In this document: one piece after another, positions 18,694-28,157 of the stretch | How the letters are laid out: each line of letters opens with the position of its first letter | Numbering within the stretch: position 1 is the stretch's first letter | Origin: Melioribacteraceae bacterium | Lineage (GTDB): Bacteria; Bacteroidota; Ignavibacteria; Ignavibacteriales; Melioribacteraceae | Direction: 5' to 3' | Assembly: GCA_021740785.1 (NCBI GenBank) | Contig: JAIOZI010000010.1 | Coordinates: 36,138 to 100,137, forward strand | DNA: 64,000 nt | Position numbers and translations under genes: made by a program | The notes under the pieces: model-generated | Told to the model about the DNA's origin: nothing | The model's input: the letters and a program-made list of their open reading frames with translations, nothing else | The model's database searches: none

Positions 18694-19680
18694 ATGAATT
18701 ATACAATTACAAATTGGTTAGCACCGGAGAATTCTATTTTACCGGATTTTATTATCGGAGGTGCAATGAAATCTGGCACTTCTACTCTACATAGTATTTT
18801 AAATGAACATCCTAATGTGTTTATACCGAAGAATGAAATTAATTTTTTTGATATTGATAATATTCTTCAACATAGTGATTTTAATTATTACTATAGATCA
18901 ATTGATAAGTGGATAAATCAAAGTATGAACTCATTCCCAACTGAATTGTGGAGTTGGTATTCACAACATTTTGAAGGGAAAAATGATCTAGTTATTGGTG
19001 AGGATTCAACTACTTATTTAGCATCTAAATTAGCTGCTAAGAGAATATCAATTCAGAAAAAAAAAATTAAGTTAGTCTTTACACTAAGACAACCAACTGA
19101 AAGAGCCTATTCTCAATACTGGCATATGCTTAGATCTGGTAGAGCCACACATAGTTTTGAAAGTACTTTGAAATTTAATCCTGAAACAGTTATTAATAGA
19201 AGTCTATATCTCGATCAATTGAAATGGTATTTTGAATTTTTAGAAAAAGATCAAATTATGGTAATTATTTTTGAGGAGTTCTTGAAGGATAAGAATAAAA
19301 TAATTTTTGAATTATGTTCATTTCTCAATTTGGATTTTAATCTTTTTCCTGAGGATGCAAAAAATATTCATTCAAATCCAGCAATGATGCCAGTGTTTCC
19401 AAAACTCCAAGGCTTGAAAAATAAATTATTTAGAAGTCTCGGAAATCAAAGGTATATTAATTACCTACCGCTTAAATCTGAATCATATGGAAAATTTGGA
19501 ACCTTAATTCCGAAAGTTATTGAAAAAGCTCATAATACTGTGTTTAATCCGAGAATAAGTATGAAACCCCCAAAGATGCGAGAATCAACTAGAAATTTCT
19601 TGAATGAATATTTTATTTCTGAATTAAATGGATTGGATGAATTATTAGAAAGAGATGTGCTTTCTTTTTGGTTTGATTGA
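18694..19680 (+). CDS. PAPS-dependent sulfotransferase
   Basis: 328-aa member of the P-loop sulfotransferase family, resembling carbohydrate sulfotransferases of the heparan sulfate N-sulfotransferase type. The 5'-phosphosulfate loop GGAMKSGTSTL is at residues 22-32, KNEINFFD follows, and the 3'-phosphate site RQPTERAYSQYWHMLRSG is near residue 130. There is no signal peptide, so it would act in the cytoplasm on lipid-linked sugars before export. Its place in the locus suggests a sulfated surface polysaccharide, which is inference. No PAPS-synthesis genes are in the window. Confidence 0.85.
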   Translation: MNYTITNWLAPENSILPDFIIGGAMKSGTSTLHSILNEHPNVFIPKNEINFFDIDNILQHSDFNYYYRSIDKWINQSMNSFPTELWSWYSQHFEGKNDLVIGEDSTTYLASKLAAKRISIQKKKIKLVFTLRQPTERAYSQYWHMLRSGRATHSFESTLKFNPETVINRSLYLDQLKWYFEFLEKDQIMVIIFEEFLKDKNKIIFELCSFLNLDFNLFPEDAKNIHSNPAMMPVFPKLQGLKNKLFRSLGNQRYINYLPLKSESYGKFGTLIPKVIEKAHNTVFNPRISMKPPKMRESTRNFLNEYFISELNGLDELLERDVLSFWFD

Positions 19681-19837
19681 AAAATTATTTTATTTCTATA
19701 ACGATGTGGGATTATGAAATCAGTTTGAGAAAATATTGTTAATTCATATGAGATCTTTTATAGTTTTTTTGAAATCATTGCTCTTTCAACTTCTACCGAC
19801 GTTTCCTATCTTTAGTTTTTAAATTTTTCATGGATAT

Positions 19838-21037
19838 ATGTCAAACAAAATCACCATCATCGGTGCGGGTATTGTTGGACTTGCAACGGCTTATCAGTTA
19901 CTTAAAAAGAATCCCAATTTTAAGATTCAAGTGATTGAAAAGGAAGCGGATATATGCAAACACCAAACCGGTAATAACAGCGGTGTTATTCATTCCGGAA
20001 TTTATTACAAGCCCGGAAGCCTGAAAGCTCAAAACTGTCATAACGGCTATAAGATGTTAATTGATTTTTGTAATCAACATGATGTGCGGTATGAATTGTG
20101 TGGAAAGGTTATTGTTGCAGCCAATGAATCTGAAATTCCGGCGCTGGAGAATATTTATGAAAGAGGGAACCAAAACGGTCTGGAAAACTTAAAATACCTA
20201 TCGAAAGAGGAATTGAGAGAAATTGAACCGCATGTAAAAGGAGTTAAAGGTATTCGTGTCCCTCAAACCGGTATAATCGATTTTGTTGAGATGGCGGAAA
20301 AAATAAAAGTTGAATGTAAAAAGCTCGGAGCGGAATTTATTTTTAATCAGGAAGTAAAAAATATTATAGTCAAAAATGCACATACTGAAACTATCACAAA
20401 TGATAAATCATTTGTTGCAGATTATGTGGTAAGCTGCACCGGTTTACATTCCGATAGAATAGCTAAAACAACAAACCGCAATTTGGATTTACGGATAATT
20501 CCTTTCCGCGGCGAGTACTATAAATTGAAAGATGAATCCAAACATTTAGTAACTAATTTAATTTACCCTGTGCCGGATCCGGCATTCCCGTTTCTTGGTG
20601 TTCACTTTACCAGGATGATAGACGGCGCTGTTGAAGCCGGTCCAAATGCAGTTCTGGCTTTCGCACGCGAAGGATATAAGAAGTTCGATTTCAATCTTAA
20701 AGATACGACAGATACTTTCACATGGCCGGGTTTTCATAAAGTCGCGGTAAAATATTGGAAGACCGGGTTTGGAGAATTTTACAGGTCATTCAGCAAAAAA
20801 GCTTTTGTTAAAGCTTTGCAGAAGTTGATTCCCAAAATTAACGAAAGTGATTTAGTACCCGGTGGAGCAGGTGTACGTGCGCAAGCCTGCGATATAAAAG
20901 GAAAATTATTGGATGATTTCTATTTTGCCGAACAAGAAAGAGTTATTCATGTATGCAATGCGCCGTCTCCGGCAGCAACGGCATCTCTATCAATTGGAAA
21001 TCATATTTCTCAAAAATTGATTGCAAGTATGAACTAG
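19838..21037 (+). CDS. lhgO: L-2-hydroxyglutarate oxidase
   Basis: FAD-dependent oxidase/dehydrogenase of the DAO family that converts L-2-hydroxyglutarate to 2-oxoglutarate, a metabolite-repair reaction linked to the membrane. The dinucleotide fold IIGAGIVGLATAYQL is at the N-terminus. GNNSGVIHSGIYYKPGSLKA is the strongly conserved LhgO signature, and the end PGGAGVRAQACD, HVCNAPSPAATASLSIG is also typical. The 399-aa length is normal. Base composition returns here to that of the dcw region. It is unexpected inside a polysaccharide locus and sits eight bases before the WbaP-like gene. Confidence 0.92.
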   Translation: MSNKITIIGAGIVGLATAYQLLKKNPNFKIQVIEKEADICKHQTGNNSGVIHSGIYYKPGSLKAQNCHNGYKMLIDFCNQHDVRYELCGKVIVAANESEIPALENIYERGNQNGLENLKYLSKEELREIEPHVKGVKGIRVPQTGIIDFVEMAEKIKVECKKLGAEFIFNQEVKNIIVKNAHTETITNDKSFVADYVVSCTGLHSDRIAKTTNRNLDLRIIPFRGEYYKLKDESKHLVTNLIYPVPDPAFPFLGVHFTRMIDGAVEAGPNAVLAFAREGYKKFDFNLKDTTDTFTWPGFHKVAVKYWKTGFGEFYRSFSKKAFVKALQKLIPKINESDLVPGGAGVRAQACDIKGKLLDDFYFAEQERVIHVCNAPSPAATASLSIGNHISQKLIASMN

Positions 21038-21044
21038 GTGAGAA

Positions 21045-22448
21045 TTGAATAAAAGATTAGAAAAAGTAATTATAATAACTACGGATTTTTTAACAATTAA
21101 CCTCGCATGGATTGTCTATTTCTTTTTCCGTGTTGAAACCGGCTGGTTCGAGTTAATTACACGTCCCGAATTTTTCCTTCCGATGTTCGCAGTATATTTT
21201 TATTGGCTGGTGATTTTTTCATTTGTCGGAATGTATAGAACTTGGTTTGCATCTTCTCGTTTCGATGAACTTTCCACTTTATTCAAAGCATCTTTCGTTG
21301 GAATATTTTTATTGTTTGCCGTTATATTTTACGACGACCTGGCACACAATGCACCTTCCGGGAACCGGCTTCTTATTTTTATTTATTGGGGAATATTTTT
21401 AACCTTTGTAAGCATCGGCAGACTTACTGTAAGAAGTGTTCAGCGGAACCTGCTTATTAAAGGCTATGGAAGGAGAAATACTCTGCTCGTTGGATTTAAT
21501 CCAAAAGCAAACAACATTCATAATTCTGTTAAAAAGTACAGAGCACTCGGTTTGGATATTGCAGGCTACGTTGCAGTGAAAGAAGAAAATGTCGGGAAAG
21601 AATATGATGGTAAGAAAGTGTTCGATACTTACATGAATATTGCAGAAGTAATTGAGAGAGAAAACATCAAAGAAATAATTATTGCGCTTGAACAGCATGA
21701 AGACGATGTGTTGATAAATGTAATCGGAAGAGTAGATACAACACAGGTAAAAATAAAAATCGTTCCCGATCTTTATGATATAGTGAGCGGTCAGGTTAGA
21801 ACATCACAAATTTACGGTTTCCCACTGATTGATGTTATGCCGCAGCTAATGCCCGAGTGGGAGAAAAAAGTAAAAAGAATTATGGATGTTATTATTTCTT
21901 CGATAATTTTGGTAATCACTTCTCCGGTAATTTTGATGACAATGCTTGCGATTAAGCTGGACAGTAAAGGACCGGTTTTTTATCTTCAGGAACGGATGGG
22001 ATTAAACGGGGAAGTTTTTAGTATTATCAAATTTAGATCAATGTGGGAAGATGCAGAAAAAGCATCGGGACCGGTTTGGTCACAGAAAGACGATCCGAGA
22101 ATAACGAAGGTTGGAAAATTTATAAGGAGAGTGCGGATTGATGAACTTCCGCAAATGATTAATGTATTAAAAGGGGAAATGAGTTTGGTCGGTCCGCGTC
22201 CCGAAAGACCTTATTTTGTTGAACAGTTATCAAAAGAAATTCCGCTGTATAAAAGAAGACTTGCGGTAAGACCCGGAATAACAGGCTGGGCACAGGTTAA
22301 GCATAAATATGATGAAACTATTGATGATGTTAAGGCAAAGCTAAGATATGATTTGTTTTATATTGAGAGTATTTCGTTACGCATGGATATGAAGATATTA
22401 TTTAGAACTATTTTTGTCGTGTTATTTGGAAAGGGTCACTATGAATAG
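21045..22448 (+). CDS. WbaP-like undecaprenyl-phosphate sugar phosphotransferase
   Basis: Polyprenyl phosphoglycosyltransferase that starts polysaccharide synthesis by moving a sugar-1-phosphate to undecaprenyl phosphate. Architecture: four TM helices (about 1-115), a CoA_binding_3-like Rossmann domain (about 145-250), a re-entrant membrane helix near 275, and the catalytic domain with FSIIKFRSM, IDELPQ (catalytic Asp366-Glu367), SLVGPRPE and RPGITGWAQV. All catalytic elements are intact. The start is TTG 21045 preceded by a GGTGAG. Sugar specificity is undetermined. Compare the inactive relative fused to a GT2 at 23201. Confidence 0.92.
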   Translation: MNKRLEKVIIITTDFLTINLAWIVYFFFRVETGWFELITRPEFFLPMFAVYFYWLVIFSFVGMYRTWFASSRFDELSTLFKASFVGIFLLFAVIFYDDLAHNAPSGNRLLIFIYWGIFLTFVSIGRLTVRSVQRNLLIKGYGRRNTLLVGFNPKANNIHNSVKKYRALGLDIAGYVAVKEENVGKEYDGKKVFDTYMNIAEVIERENIKEIIIALEQHEDDVLINVIGRVDTTQVKIKIVPDLYDIVSGQVRTSQIYGFPLIDVMPQLMPEWEKKVKRIMDVIISSIILVITSPVILMTMLAIKLDSKGPVFYLQERMGLNGEVFSIIKFRSMWEDAEKASGPVWSQKDDPRITKVGKFIRRVRIDELPQMINVLKGEMSLVGPRPERPYFVEQLSKEIPLYKRRLAVRPGITGWAQVKHKYDETIDDVKAKLRYDLFYIESISLRMDMKILFRTIFVVLFGKGHYE

Positions 22449-22478
22449 TTCAATATTACCTTTAACTGGGGAATCCAT

Positions 22479-23195
22479 ATGAAAAAAACTATTGTAATTA
22501 TTCCGACGTATAATGAACTGACAAATGTTCAAAAAATTGTTCATGATCTTCTTGAATTATATCCTGATTTTCACATCCTAATAGTAGACGATAATTCTCC
22601 GGACGGTACCGGAAAGCGTGTGAGAGAGATGGGTGAACAGGATAACAGAATTCAATTAATTGAAAGGGAAGGAAAACTTGGATTAGGTACTGCTTATGTA
22701 AAAGGATTCCAATACGCAATTAAGAATGATTATGATATTATAGTTCAAATGGATGCAGATTACTCACATGATCCAAATGAAATAAAAACGTTTCTTAATA
22801 TGCTTAGAAATTGTGATGTTGTAATCGGAAGCAGGTATGTATCGGGAGTAAATGTAATCAATTGGCCTATGGCAAGATTGTTATTAAGCTGGTTTGCAAA
22901 TAAATACACAAAGGTAATTACCGGACTTCCTTTACAGGATTCAACTGGCGGATTTAAGTGTTTCAAAAAAGAAGTATTGCAGTCTATTAAATTGGATAGA
23001 ATCGGTTCGAATGGTTACGCTTTCCAAATAGAAATGAATTTTTATGCATGGAAGAACGGATATAAATTATGCGAATCTCCGATAATTTTCACTGACAGGG
23101 TAGAAGGCGATTCAAAGATGTCGAAGAAGATTGTATATGAAGCAGTATTCATGGTCTGGAAACTTAGGTTTAGAAGTATATTTGGTTTATTATAA
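22479..23195 (+). CDS. Polyprenol-phosphate mannosyl/glucosyl synthase (DPM1-like GT2)
   Basis: 238-aa GT2 enzyme that transfers a hexose from a nucleotide sugar to polyprenyl phosphate. VIIPTYNELTNV starts the GT-A fold, DDNSPDGTG is the nucleotide loop, QMDADYSHDPNEI contains the DxD metal site, and DSTGGFKCFKKEVL is a DPM1 hallmark. It has no TM helices, unlike GtrB-type enzymes, so it should be peripheral to the membrane. The product could feed GT-C enzymes such as the GT39 protein at 47323. It is separated by five bases from the next gene. Confidence 0.9.
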   Translation: MKKTIVIIPTYNELTNVQKIVHDLLELYPDFHILIVDDNSPDGTGKRVREMGEQDNRIQLIEREGKLGLGTAYVKGFQYAIKNDYDIIVQMDADYSHDPNEIKTFLNMLRNCDVVIGSRYVSGVNVINWPMARLLLSWFANKYTKVITGLPLQDSTGGFKCFKKEVLQSIKLDRIGSNGYAFQIEMNFYAWKNGYKLCESPIIFTDRVEGDSKMSKKIVYEAVFMVWKLRFRSIFGLL

Positions 23196-23200
23196 AATTT

Positions 23201-25183
23201 ATGATTGACCTATCAATAATAATAGTGAACTATAATGTAAAAGAGTTTCTTCAGAATCTCTTTGCATCGATAGAAAAAGCTGCACAAAATTTATCGCATG
23301 AAATTATTGTAGTTGATAATGCATCGGATGACGGCAGCAGGGAATTGCTGGATGAAAAATATCCGGACGTAAAATTAATTGCCAACAAAAAGAATGTCGG
23401 TTTCGGTGTTGCGAATAATCAAGGTCTGGAAATTGCAAAGGGCAAATATATTTTATTGATCAATCCCGATACAATTGTTAAAGAAGATACATTTACATCA
23501 CTCATTAAATTTTTTGAAAACAATCCTGATGCCGGCATGGCTGGATGTAAAGTTCTAAATCCCGATGGTACATTACAATTAGCCTGCAGAAGATCATTTC
23601 CCGGACCTTGGGTTTCTTTCACTAAAGTTGCGGGACTAAGTAAAATTTTTCCGAAGAGCAAATTATTTGCACAATATAATCTCACCTATCTTGATGAAAA
23701 TCAGTCATACGAGGTTGATGCAATCTCCGGCGCTTTCATGATGATGCGTAAAGAAACTTATGAAAAAGTGGGCGGTTTTGATCCCCAGTTTTTTATGTAC
23801 GGTGAAGATTTGGATCTGTGCTACAGAATCAAGTCGGCAGGTTTTAAAGTTTATTATGTACATGAAACCGAAATAATTCATTATAAAGGTGAAAGCACTA
23901 AGCGGAGCAGCATTGACGAAACAAAAGTATTTTACGATGCAATGATGATATTTGTTAGAAAACATCTTTCGTCATCTTTACTGGTAAAACTAATTCTTCA
24001 ATTTGCAATTTTGCTTCGTCAAACATTAGCGTTTATAAACGTATACCGTTTGGTAATTATCTCAATTTTTATTGATTTGGTTTTATTCAACTCAGCCATT
24101 TATGCAGCCGAGAAATTATACAATCCGGGTTCGTGGCCTGGATTTCCCGAGTATGTAAAGCCGTGGATTTATTTCGTTCCCTCTTTGATTCAGATAATAA
24201 TTTCTGCTCTCGGAGGTGCTTATGGAAAGAAAACTCTCAGCGTACTCCGTGTGCTTGTTTCTCTATTTGTCGGATTGATTTTTATATCATCGATTACATT
24301 TTTCTTTAAGCAGTTCGCCTTCAGCCGCGCAATCGTACTGATTACTTATGGTTTCCTAATTATTCTTTACCCGCTATGGAGGATTATTAGTAAAGTTGTA
24401 TTTAAGGTTGGACTGATTCACGAAACGAAAAAATATAAAACAATAATTGTAGGAACCGATCAAAAAGCTCGAAAACTTTTTTCAGCAATGAAAAGCACAT
24501 TGGTTAGAGTTCATAACGTTCTCGGATTTGTAAGTTATACTCACAAAGAAGTGGGCGAAAAAATCGATAATATTGAAGTCATAGGTTCAGTCGAAAATTT
24601 GAAAAGGGTAATTAAAGAAAATCATGTTGACAAAGTTATTTTCTCATCGAACGAAATTTCCTTTAACAAAATATTTTCTATTGTATCTCAATGCCAGGGT
24701 GAAAATGTTGAATTTTTACTAGCGGGAAACGAACTTGATTATTTAGTCGGGAAATCTGCCGTAACAATGCTGGATGATATCGCGTTGTTAAAAGTCCAGT
24801 ACAATATTTCCGCATTCACTCATTCTGTTATCAAATCGGTTTTCGATATCAGTATTTCAATCATAATTTTGCTTTTAGTTTATCCTTTCTTATTTTTGGC
24901 GGACAAGTTGGGCAAAAGAAAAACTGATTTTTCAAAATTTATTCTCGGAACTCCATCGGTATTATTTCGGAAGAAAAGTTTCGTTGGACCTAGAGACGAA
25001 TCATTTCATAATGGATTATTCATAGGTAAGATTGGTTTAACGGGTTTGTGGTATACTGAGGAGTATAATCACGATGATGCAACTGAGCTGAATAATCTTG
25101 ATGTTTATTATGCAAAAAATCAAAACATCTGGCTTGATTTGGAAATACTGGGAAAATCATTTTCTAAAATGTTTATTAATTAG
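23201..25183 (+). CDS. GT2 glycosyltransferase fused to catalytically dead WbaP-like module
   Basis: 660-aa fusion. Residues 1 to about 240 are a GT2 domain of the rhamnosyltransferase type ([44 protein letters not shown]). About 280-400 hold four TM helices, and 410-515 form a CoA_binding_3-like Rossmann domain ([13 protein letters not shown]). Residues 540-660 resemble the two ends of a phosphoglycosyltransferase domain ([42 protein letters not shown]). The stretch that should carry KFRSM and DELPQ, roughly 80-100 residues in the intact gene at 21045, is missing. The GT2 part looks active; the rest is probably a membrane anchor or scaffold. Confidence 0.85.
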   Translation: MIDLSIIIVNYNVKEFLQNLFASIEKAAQNLSHEIIVVDNASDDGSRELLDEKYPDVKLIANKKNVGFGVANNQGLEIAKGKYILLINPDTIVKEDTFTSLIKFFENNPDAGMAGCKVLNPDGTLQLACRRSFPGPWVSFTKVAGLSKIFPKSKLFAQYNLTYLDENQSYEVDAISGAFMMMRKETYEKVGGFDPQFFMYGEDLDLCYRIKSAGFKVYYVHETEIIHYKGESTKRSSIDETKVFYDAMMIFVRKHLSSSLLVKLILQFAILLRQTLAFINVYRLVIISIFIDLVLFNSAIYAAEKLYNPGSWPGFPEYVKPWIYFVPSLIQIIISALGGAYGKKTLSVLRVLVSLFVGLIFISSITFFFKQFAFSRAIVLITYGFLIILYPLWRIISKVVFKVGLIHETKKYKTIIVGTDQKARKLFSAMKSTLVRVHNVLGFVSYTHKEVGEKIDNIEVIGSVENLKRVIKENHVDKVIFSSNEISFNKIFSIVSQCQGENVEFLLAGNELDYLVGKSAVTMLDDIALLKVQYNISAFTHSVIKSVFDISISIIILLLVYPFLFLADKLGKRKTDFSKFILGTPSVLFRKKSFVGPRDESFHNGLFIGKIGLTGLWYTEEYNHDDATELNNLDVYYAKNQNIWLDLEILGKSFSKMFIN

Positions 25184-25191
25184 AGGAAAAA

Positions 25192-26142
25192 ATGGCTAAA
25201 AATATATTGGAGTTCGAAAAGCCGATTATTGAACTTGAGAATAAAATTGAAGAGATGCGTAAGTATGAAGATAACCTCGATATAAAAGAAGAAATCACCC
25301 TTCTTGAAGATAAGGTTACGAAGCTGAAAGAAAACATTTATGATAATTTAACCCGCTGGCAGAGAGTACAATTAGCGCGTCACCCGGAGCGACCGTTTAC
25401 ATTAGATTATCTTTATTTGATGACAAACGATTTTGTTGAACTTCATGGCGACCGATACTACAGAGATGATAATGCAATTGTTGGCGGTTTCGCGATGCTT
25501 GAAGATCAGAAGGTTATGATTATCGGGCATCAAAAAGGTCGTGATACAAAATCCAATCTTTTTAGAAATTTCGGAATGCCGAATCCCGAAGGATATAGAA
25601 AAGCTCTCCGGTTAATGAAGCTCGCTGAAAAATTCAACAGACCTGTAATAACCTTGCTCGATACACCCGGCGCTTATCCCGGGTTGGAAGCTGAACAGAA
25701 CGGTCAAGCTGAAGCGATAGCACGAAACCTATTTGAAATGAGCCGTCTGCAGGTTCCGATAGTTGTTGTTATAATAGGTGAAGGCGCAAGCGGTGGCGCA
25801 CTTGGTATCGGAGTTGGTGATAGAATTTTGATGCTCGAAAATACATGGTACTCGGTCATAAGTCCGGAATCATGTTCAAGCATTTTATGGAGAAGCTGGG
25901 ATTACAAAGAACAAGCAGCCGAATCATTAAGACTTACGGCAAAGGATTTATTGGAACAAAAAATTATTGATAGAATTGTTGCGGAACCGTTGGGCGGTGC
26001 TCACAAAAATCATATAAAGATTGCCGAAACATTGAAAGAAATTTTACTCGAAGAATTAAAAGAGCTAACGAAAATAAAACCCGATAAATTAGTTCAGAAC
26101 CGTTTGGAAAAATTTGGTTCGATGGGCGTATACGTTGAATAG
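25192..26142 (+). CDS. accA: Acetyl-CoA carboxylase carboxyltransferase subunit alpha
   Basis: AccA with AccD transfers carboxyl from biotin-BCCP to acetyl-CoA to give malonyl-CoA, the first committed step of fatty acid synthesis. 316 aa with the N-terminal helical segment ([17 protein letters not shown]), [43 protein letters not shown] and [15 protein letters not shown], all standard AccA motifs. ATG 25192 follows a GAGG. The gene lies only eight bases after the polysaccharide fusion gene, so it may be co-transcribed with that locus. accD and accBC are not here. Confidence 0.96.
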   Translation: MAKNILEFEKPIIELENKIEEMRKYEDNLDIKEEITLLEDKVTKLKENIYDNLTRWQRVQLARHPERPFTLDYLYLMTNDFVELHGDRYYRDDNAIVGGFAMLEDQKVMIIGHQKGRDTKSNLFRNFGMPNPEGYRKALRLMKLAEKFNRPVITLLDTPGAYPGLEAEQNGQAEAIARNLFEMSRLQVPIVVVIIGEGASGGALGIGVGDRILMLENTWYSVISPESCSSILWRSWDYKEQAAESLRLTAKDLLEQKIIDRIVAEPLGGAHKNHIKIAETLKEILLEELKELTKIKPDKLVQNRLEKFGSMGVYVE

Positions 26143-26147
26143 AAATT

Positions 26148-26567
26148 ATGATTAAAAACAAAACCATTATCCGTGTCAGGTATGCCGATACCGATAAAAT
26201 GCAGATTGTTTATAACGGGAAGTATTTGGAATATTTTGAAGTAGGACGTACCGAACTTTTGCGCAGTGTAGGTTTGCCCTACAACGAAGTTGAAAAACAT
26301 GGTTACCAGCTTCCGCTTATTGAAGCCGGAGTAAAGTATAAAAGTCCCGCTTTTTACGATGATTTATTGGAGATTGAATCAACTAATAACTCTTTATACT
26401 CAGCCAAAGTAAAAATTGAATATATTATCAGAAGAAAAGAAACCGGTGAAATTGTTACCGAAGGTTTTACAGAACATGTTTTTGTAAGGGTTGAGGATAG
26501 AAAACCGGTTCGACCTCCAAAGTTTTACATTGATTCGCTTGCAGAATTTTTCGAAGTAGATAAATAA
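26148..26567 (+). CDS. YbgC/FadM-type acyl-CoA thioesterase (hotdog fold)
   Basis: 139-aa single hotdog domain. The signature RVRYADTDKMQIVYNGKYLEY contains the catalytic Asp of the 4HBT/YbgC family, followed by FEVGRTELLRSVG on the long helix. The usual GxVYHxxY is here MQIVYNGKY, with Asn where many YbgC enzymes have His; I know this variant from Bacteroidota-type members only in general terms. Substrate is probably an acyl-CoA, but the chain length is unknown. It starts five bases after accA, so a link to lipid metabolism is likely. Confidence 0.85.
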   Translation: MIKNKTIIRVRYADTDKMQIVYNGKYLEYFEVGRTELLRSVGLPYNEVEKHGYQLPLIEAGVKYKSPAFYDDLLEIESTNNSLYSAKVKIEYIIRRKETGEIVTEGFTEHVFVRVEDRKPVRPPKFYIDSLAEFFEVDK

Positions 26568-26608
26568 AATTATTAACCGGCTATTCTTGATTTACTTATC
26601 TTTAATCT

Positions 26609-28072
26609 ATGTTTAATAAATTAAAAGAACTCAGTAAAGACACCGCCGTTTACGGTATAAGCACGATAGTCGGAAGATTTCTCGGTTTTCTTCTCGTTCC
26701 ATTCTACACCAATGTATTCCCCACAGATGAATTTGGAATTTACGCAACTGTTTATGCTTACCTGGCATTTTTTAATATATTGTTTATTTACGGAATGGAT
26801 GCTGCGTTTATGAAATACGCATCAATCGCAGATGAAAAAGAAAAGAAAGATATATTCTCAACACCGATTATTTTTATAACATTCACGTCTATATTATTAG
26901 TGGGAGTAATTTATTTATTAAAAGCCCCTTTGCAACAATTAATGTTCATTCCGGAAAGACATTCTCAATTACTTAATTATGTTGTGTTCATAATTTTGTT
27001 TGATACGATAGCGCTCATTCCGTTTGGTCATCTTAGACTGCAGCGTAAAGCGGGCAAGTTTGCGCTGATCAAAATTCTGAACATCGGGATTAATCTTGTA
27101 CTGAACGTGATTTTAGTACTTGGATATAATTATGGAATTGAAGCTATTTTTATAAGCAACCTCGCTGCATCGGCATTTTCACTACTTGCAGTTTCACCTG
27201 ATATTTTGAAATATTTAAAATTCCGATTGAGGAAAGACATTCTAATCAAAATGCTGCAATTCGGAATTCCATATCTTCCTGCAAGTTTAGCCGCAATGAT
27301 TGTGCAAGTTATAGACAGACCGATATTAAGATATCTCACGGATGAAAGTACGGTCGGAATTTATCAGGCAAATTACAAACTAGGAATCTTTATGATGTTA
27401 TTTGTTTCTATGTTCCAATATGCCTGGCAGCCGTTTTTTTTAACTAATGCACAAGAGAAAAATGCCAAGGATATTTTTGCTAAAGTTCTGACTTTATTCA
27501 CCATTACCTCTTCATTGATTTGGATAGTTCTTACCTTATTTATTGATGATCTGGCATCAATAGAATTTTGGAACGGTAAAACAATCATCGGTAAAGAATT
27601 TCTTCCCGGTTTATCAATCGTACCGATAATTTTATTGGCTTACATTTTTCACGGGATGTACGTGAATTTTCAGGCAGGAATTTATATTGAAGAAAAGACA
27701 AAATATTTTCCGCTGGTTACCGGAGCCGGAGCGCTTGTAAATTTACTGATGAATTTTTTATTGATTCCGGTTATCGGAATTTACGGCGCCGCTTATGCTA
27801 CTCTTGCCAGTTATGTTGTAATGTCTGCCGGCTTATTTATTACATCTCAGAGGTTTTATAAAATCAAATATGAGTTTGCGAAAATCTTCAAATTATTTTC
27901 GTTAATCATTTTCACGATTTTGATTTATTATTATTTATTGAATAGCGGTCAGTTAATATTTGTTTATAAGATAATTATTTTGGGCGGATTTTTATTATGC
28001 ATGTTTGTTTTGAGAATAATAAGGTTTTCTGAGATAAAAAATTTGAGTCAATTGATTAAAAACAGATCATAA
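26609..28072 (+). CDS. MOP-family polysaccharide flippase (second copy)
   Basis: 487 aa with about fourteen hydrophobic helices. The N-terminus KDTAVYGISTIVGRFLGFLLVPFYTNVF is characteristic of oligosaccharide flippases of the polysaccharide synthase family. It is only distantly similar to the 12289 flippase and has more G/C-rich codons, so it is a separate member and not a recent duplicate. The ATG at 26609 lies five bases after TATCTTTA, which might be a -7 element giving an almost leaderless transcript. Substrate unknown; candidates are a second surface glycan or the WbaP-initiated polymer. Confidence 0.86.
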   Translation: MFNKLKELSKDTAVYGISTIVGRFLGFLLVPFYTNVFPTDEFGIYATVYAYLAFFNILFIYGMDAAFMKYASIADEKEKKDIFSTPIIFITFTSILLVGVIYLLKAPLQQLMFIPERHSQLLNYVVFIILFDTIALIPFGHLRLQRKAGKFALIKILNIGINLVLNVILVLGYNYGIEAIFISNLAASAFSLLAVSPDILKYLKFRLRKDILIKMLQFGIPYLPASLAAMIVQVIDRPILRYLTDESTVGIYQANYKLGIFMMLFVSMFQYAWQPFFLTNAQEKNAKDIFAKVLTLFTITSSLIWIVLTLFIDDLASIEFWNGKTIIGKEFLPGLSIVPIILLAYIFHGMYVNFQAGIYIEEKTKYFPLVTGAGALVNLLMNFLLIPVIGIYGAAYATLASYVVMSAGLFITSQRFYKIKYEFAKIFKLFSLIIFTILIYYYLLNSGQLIFVYKIIILGGFLLCMFVLRIIRFSEIKNLSQLIKNRS

Positions 28073-28103
28073 TCGAAACAAAAAAACACAATTTAAAAGT
28101 CAA

Positions 28104-28135
28104 GTTGTATTCTCAATTTCTCCGTTGTAATTTTG
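28104..28135 (+). promoter_or_regulatory. Promoter for dut
   Basis: GTTG at 28104-28107, a 20-base spacer, then TAATTTTG at 28128-28135, matching TAnnTTTG with the spacing used in Bacteroidota. Predicted transcription start near 28142, giving a leader of about 16 nt before ATG 28158. It lies in the 76-bp gap after the flippase gene. Confidence 0.55.
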
Positions 28136-28157
28136 CCCTGAAATCAGATTGGATGTC

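Noticed and set aside
26597..26604. TATCTTTA before the 26609 flippase and again at 19807-19814 before lhgO, as possible -7 elements
   Set aside because: Both lack a TTG at 19-21 bases upstream, and TATCTTTA is common in AT-rich DNA. Kept only as a remark.
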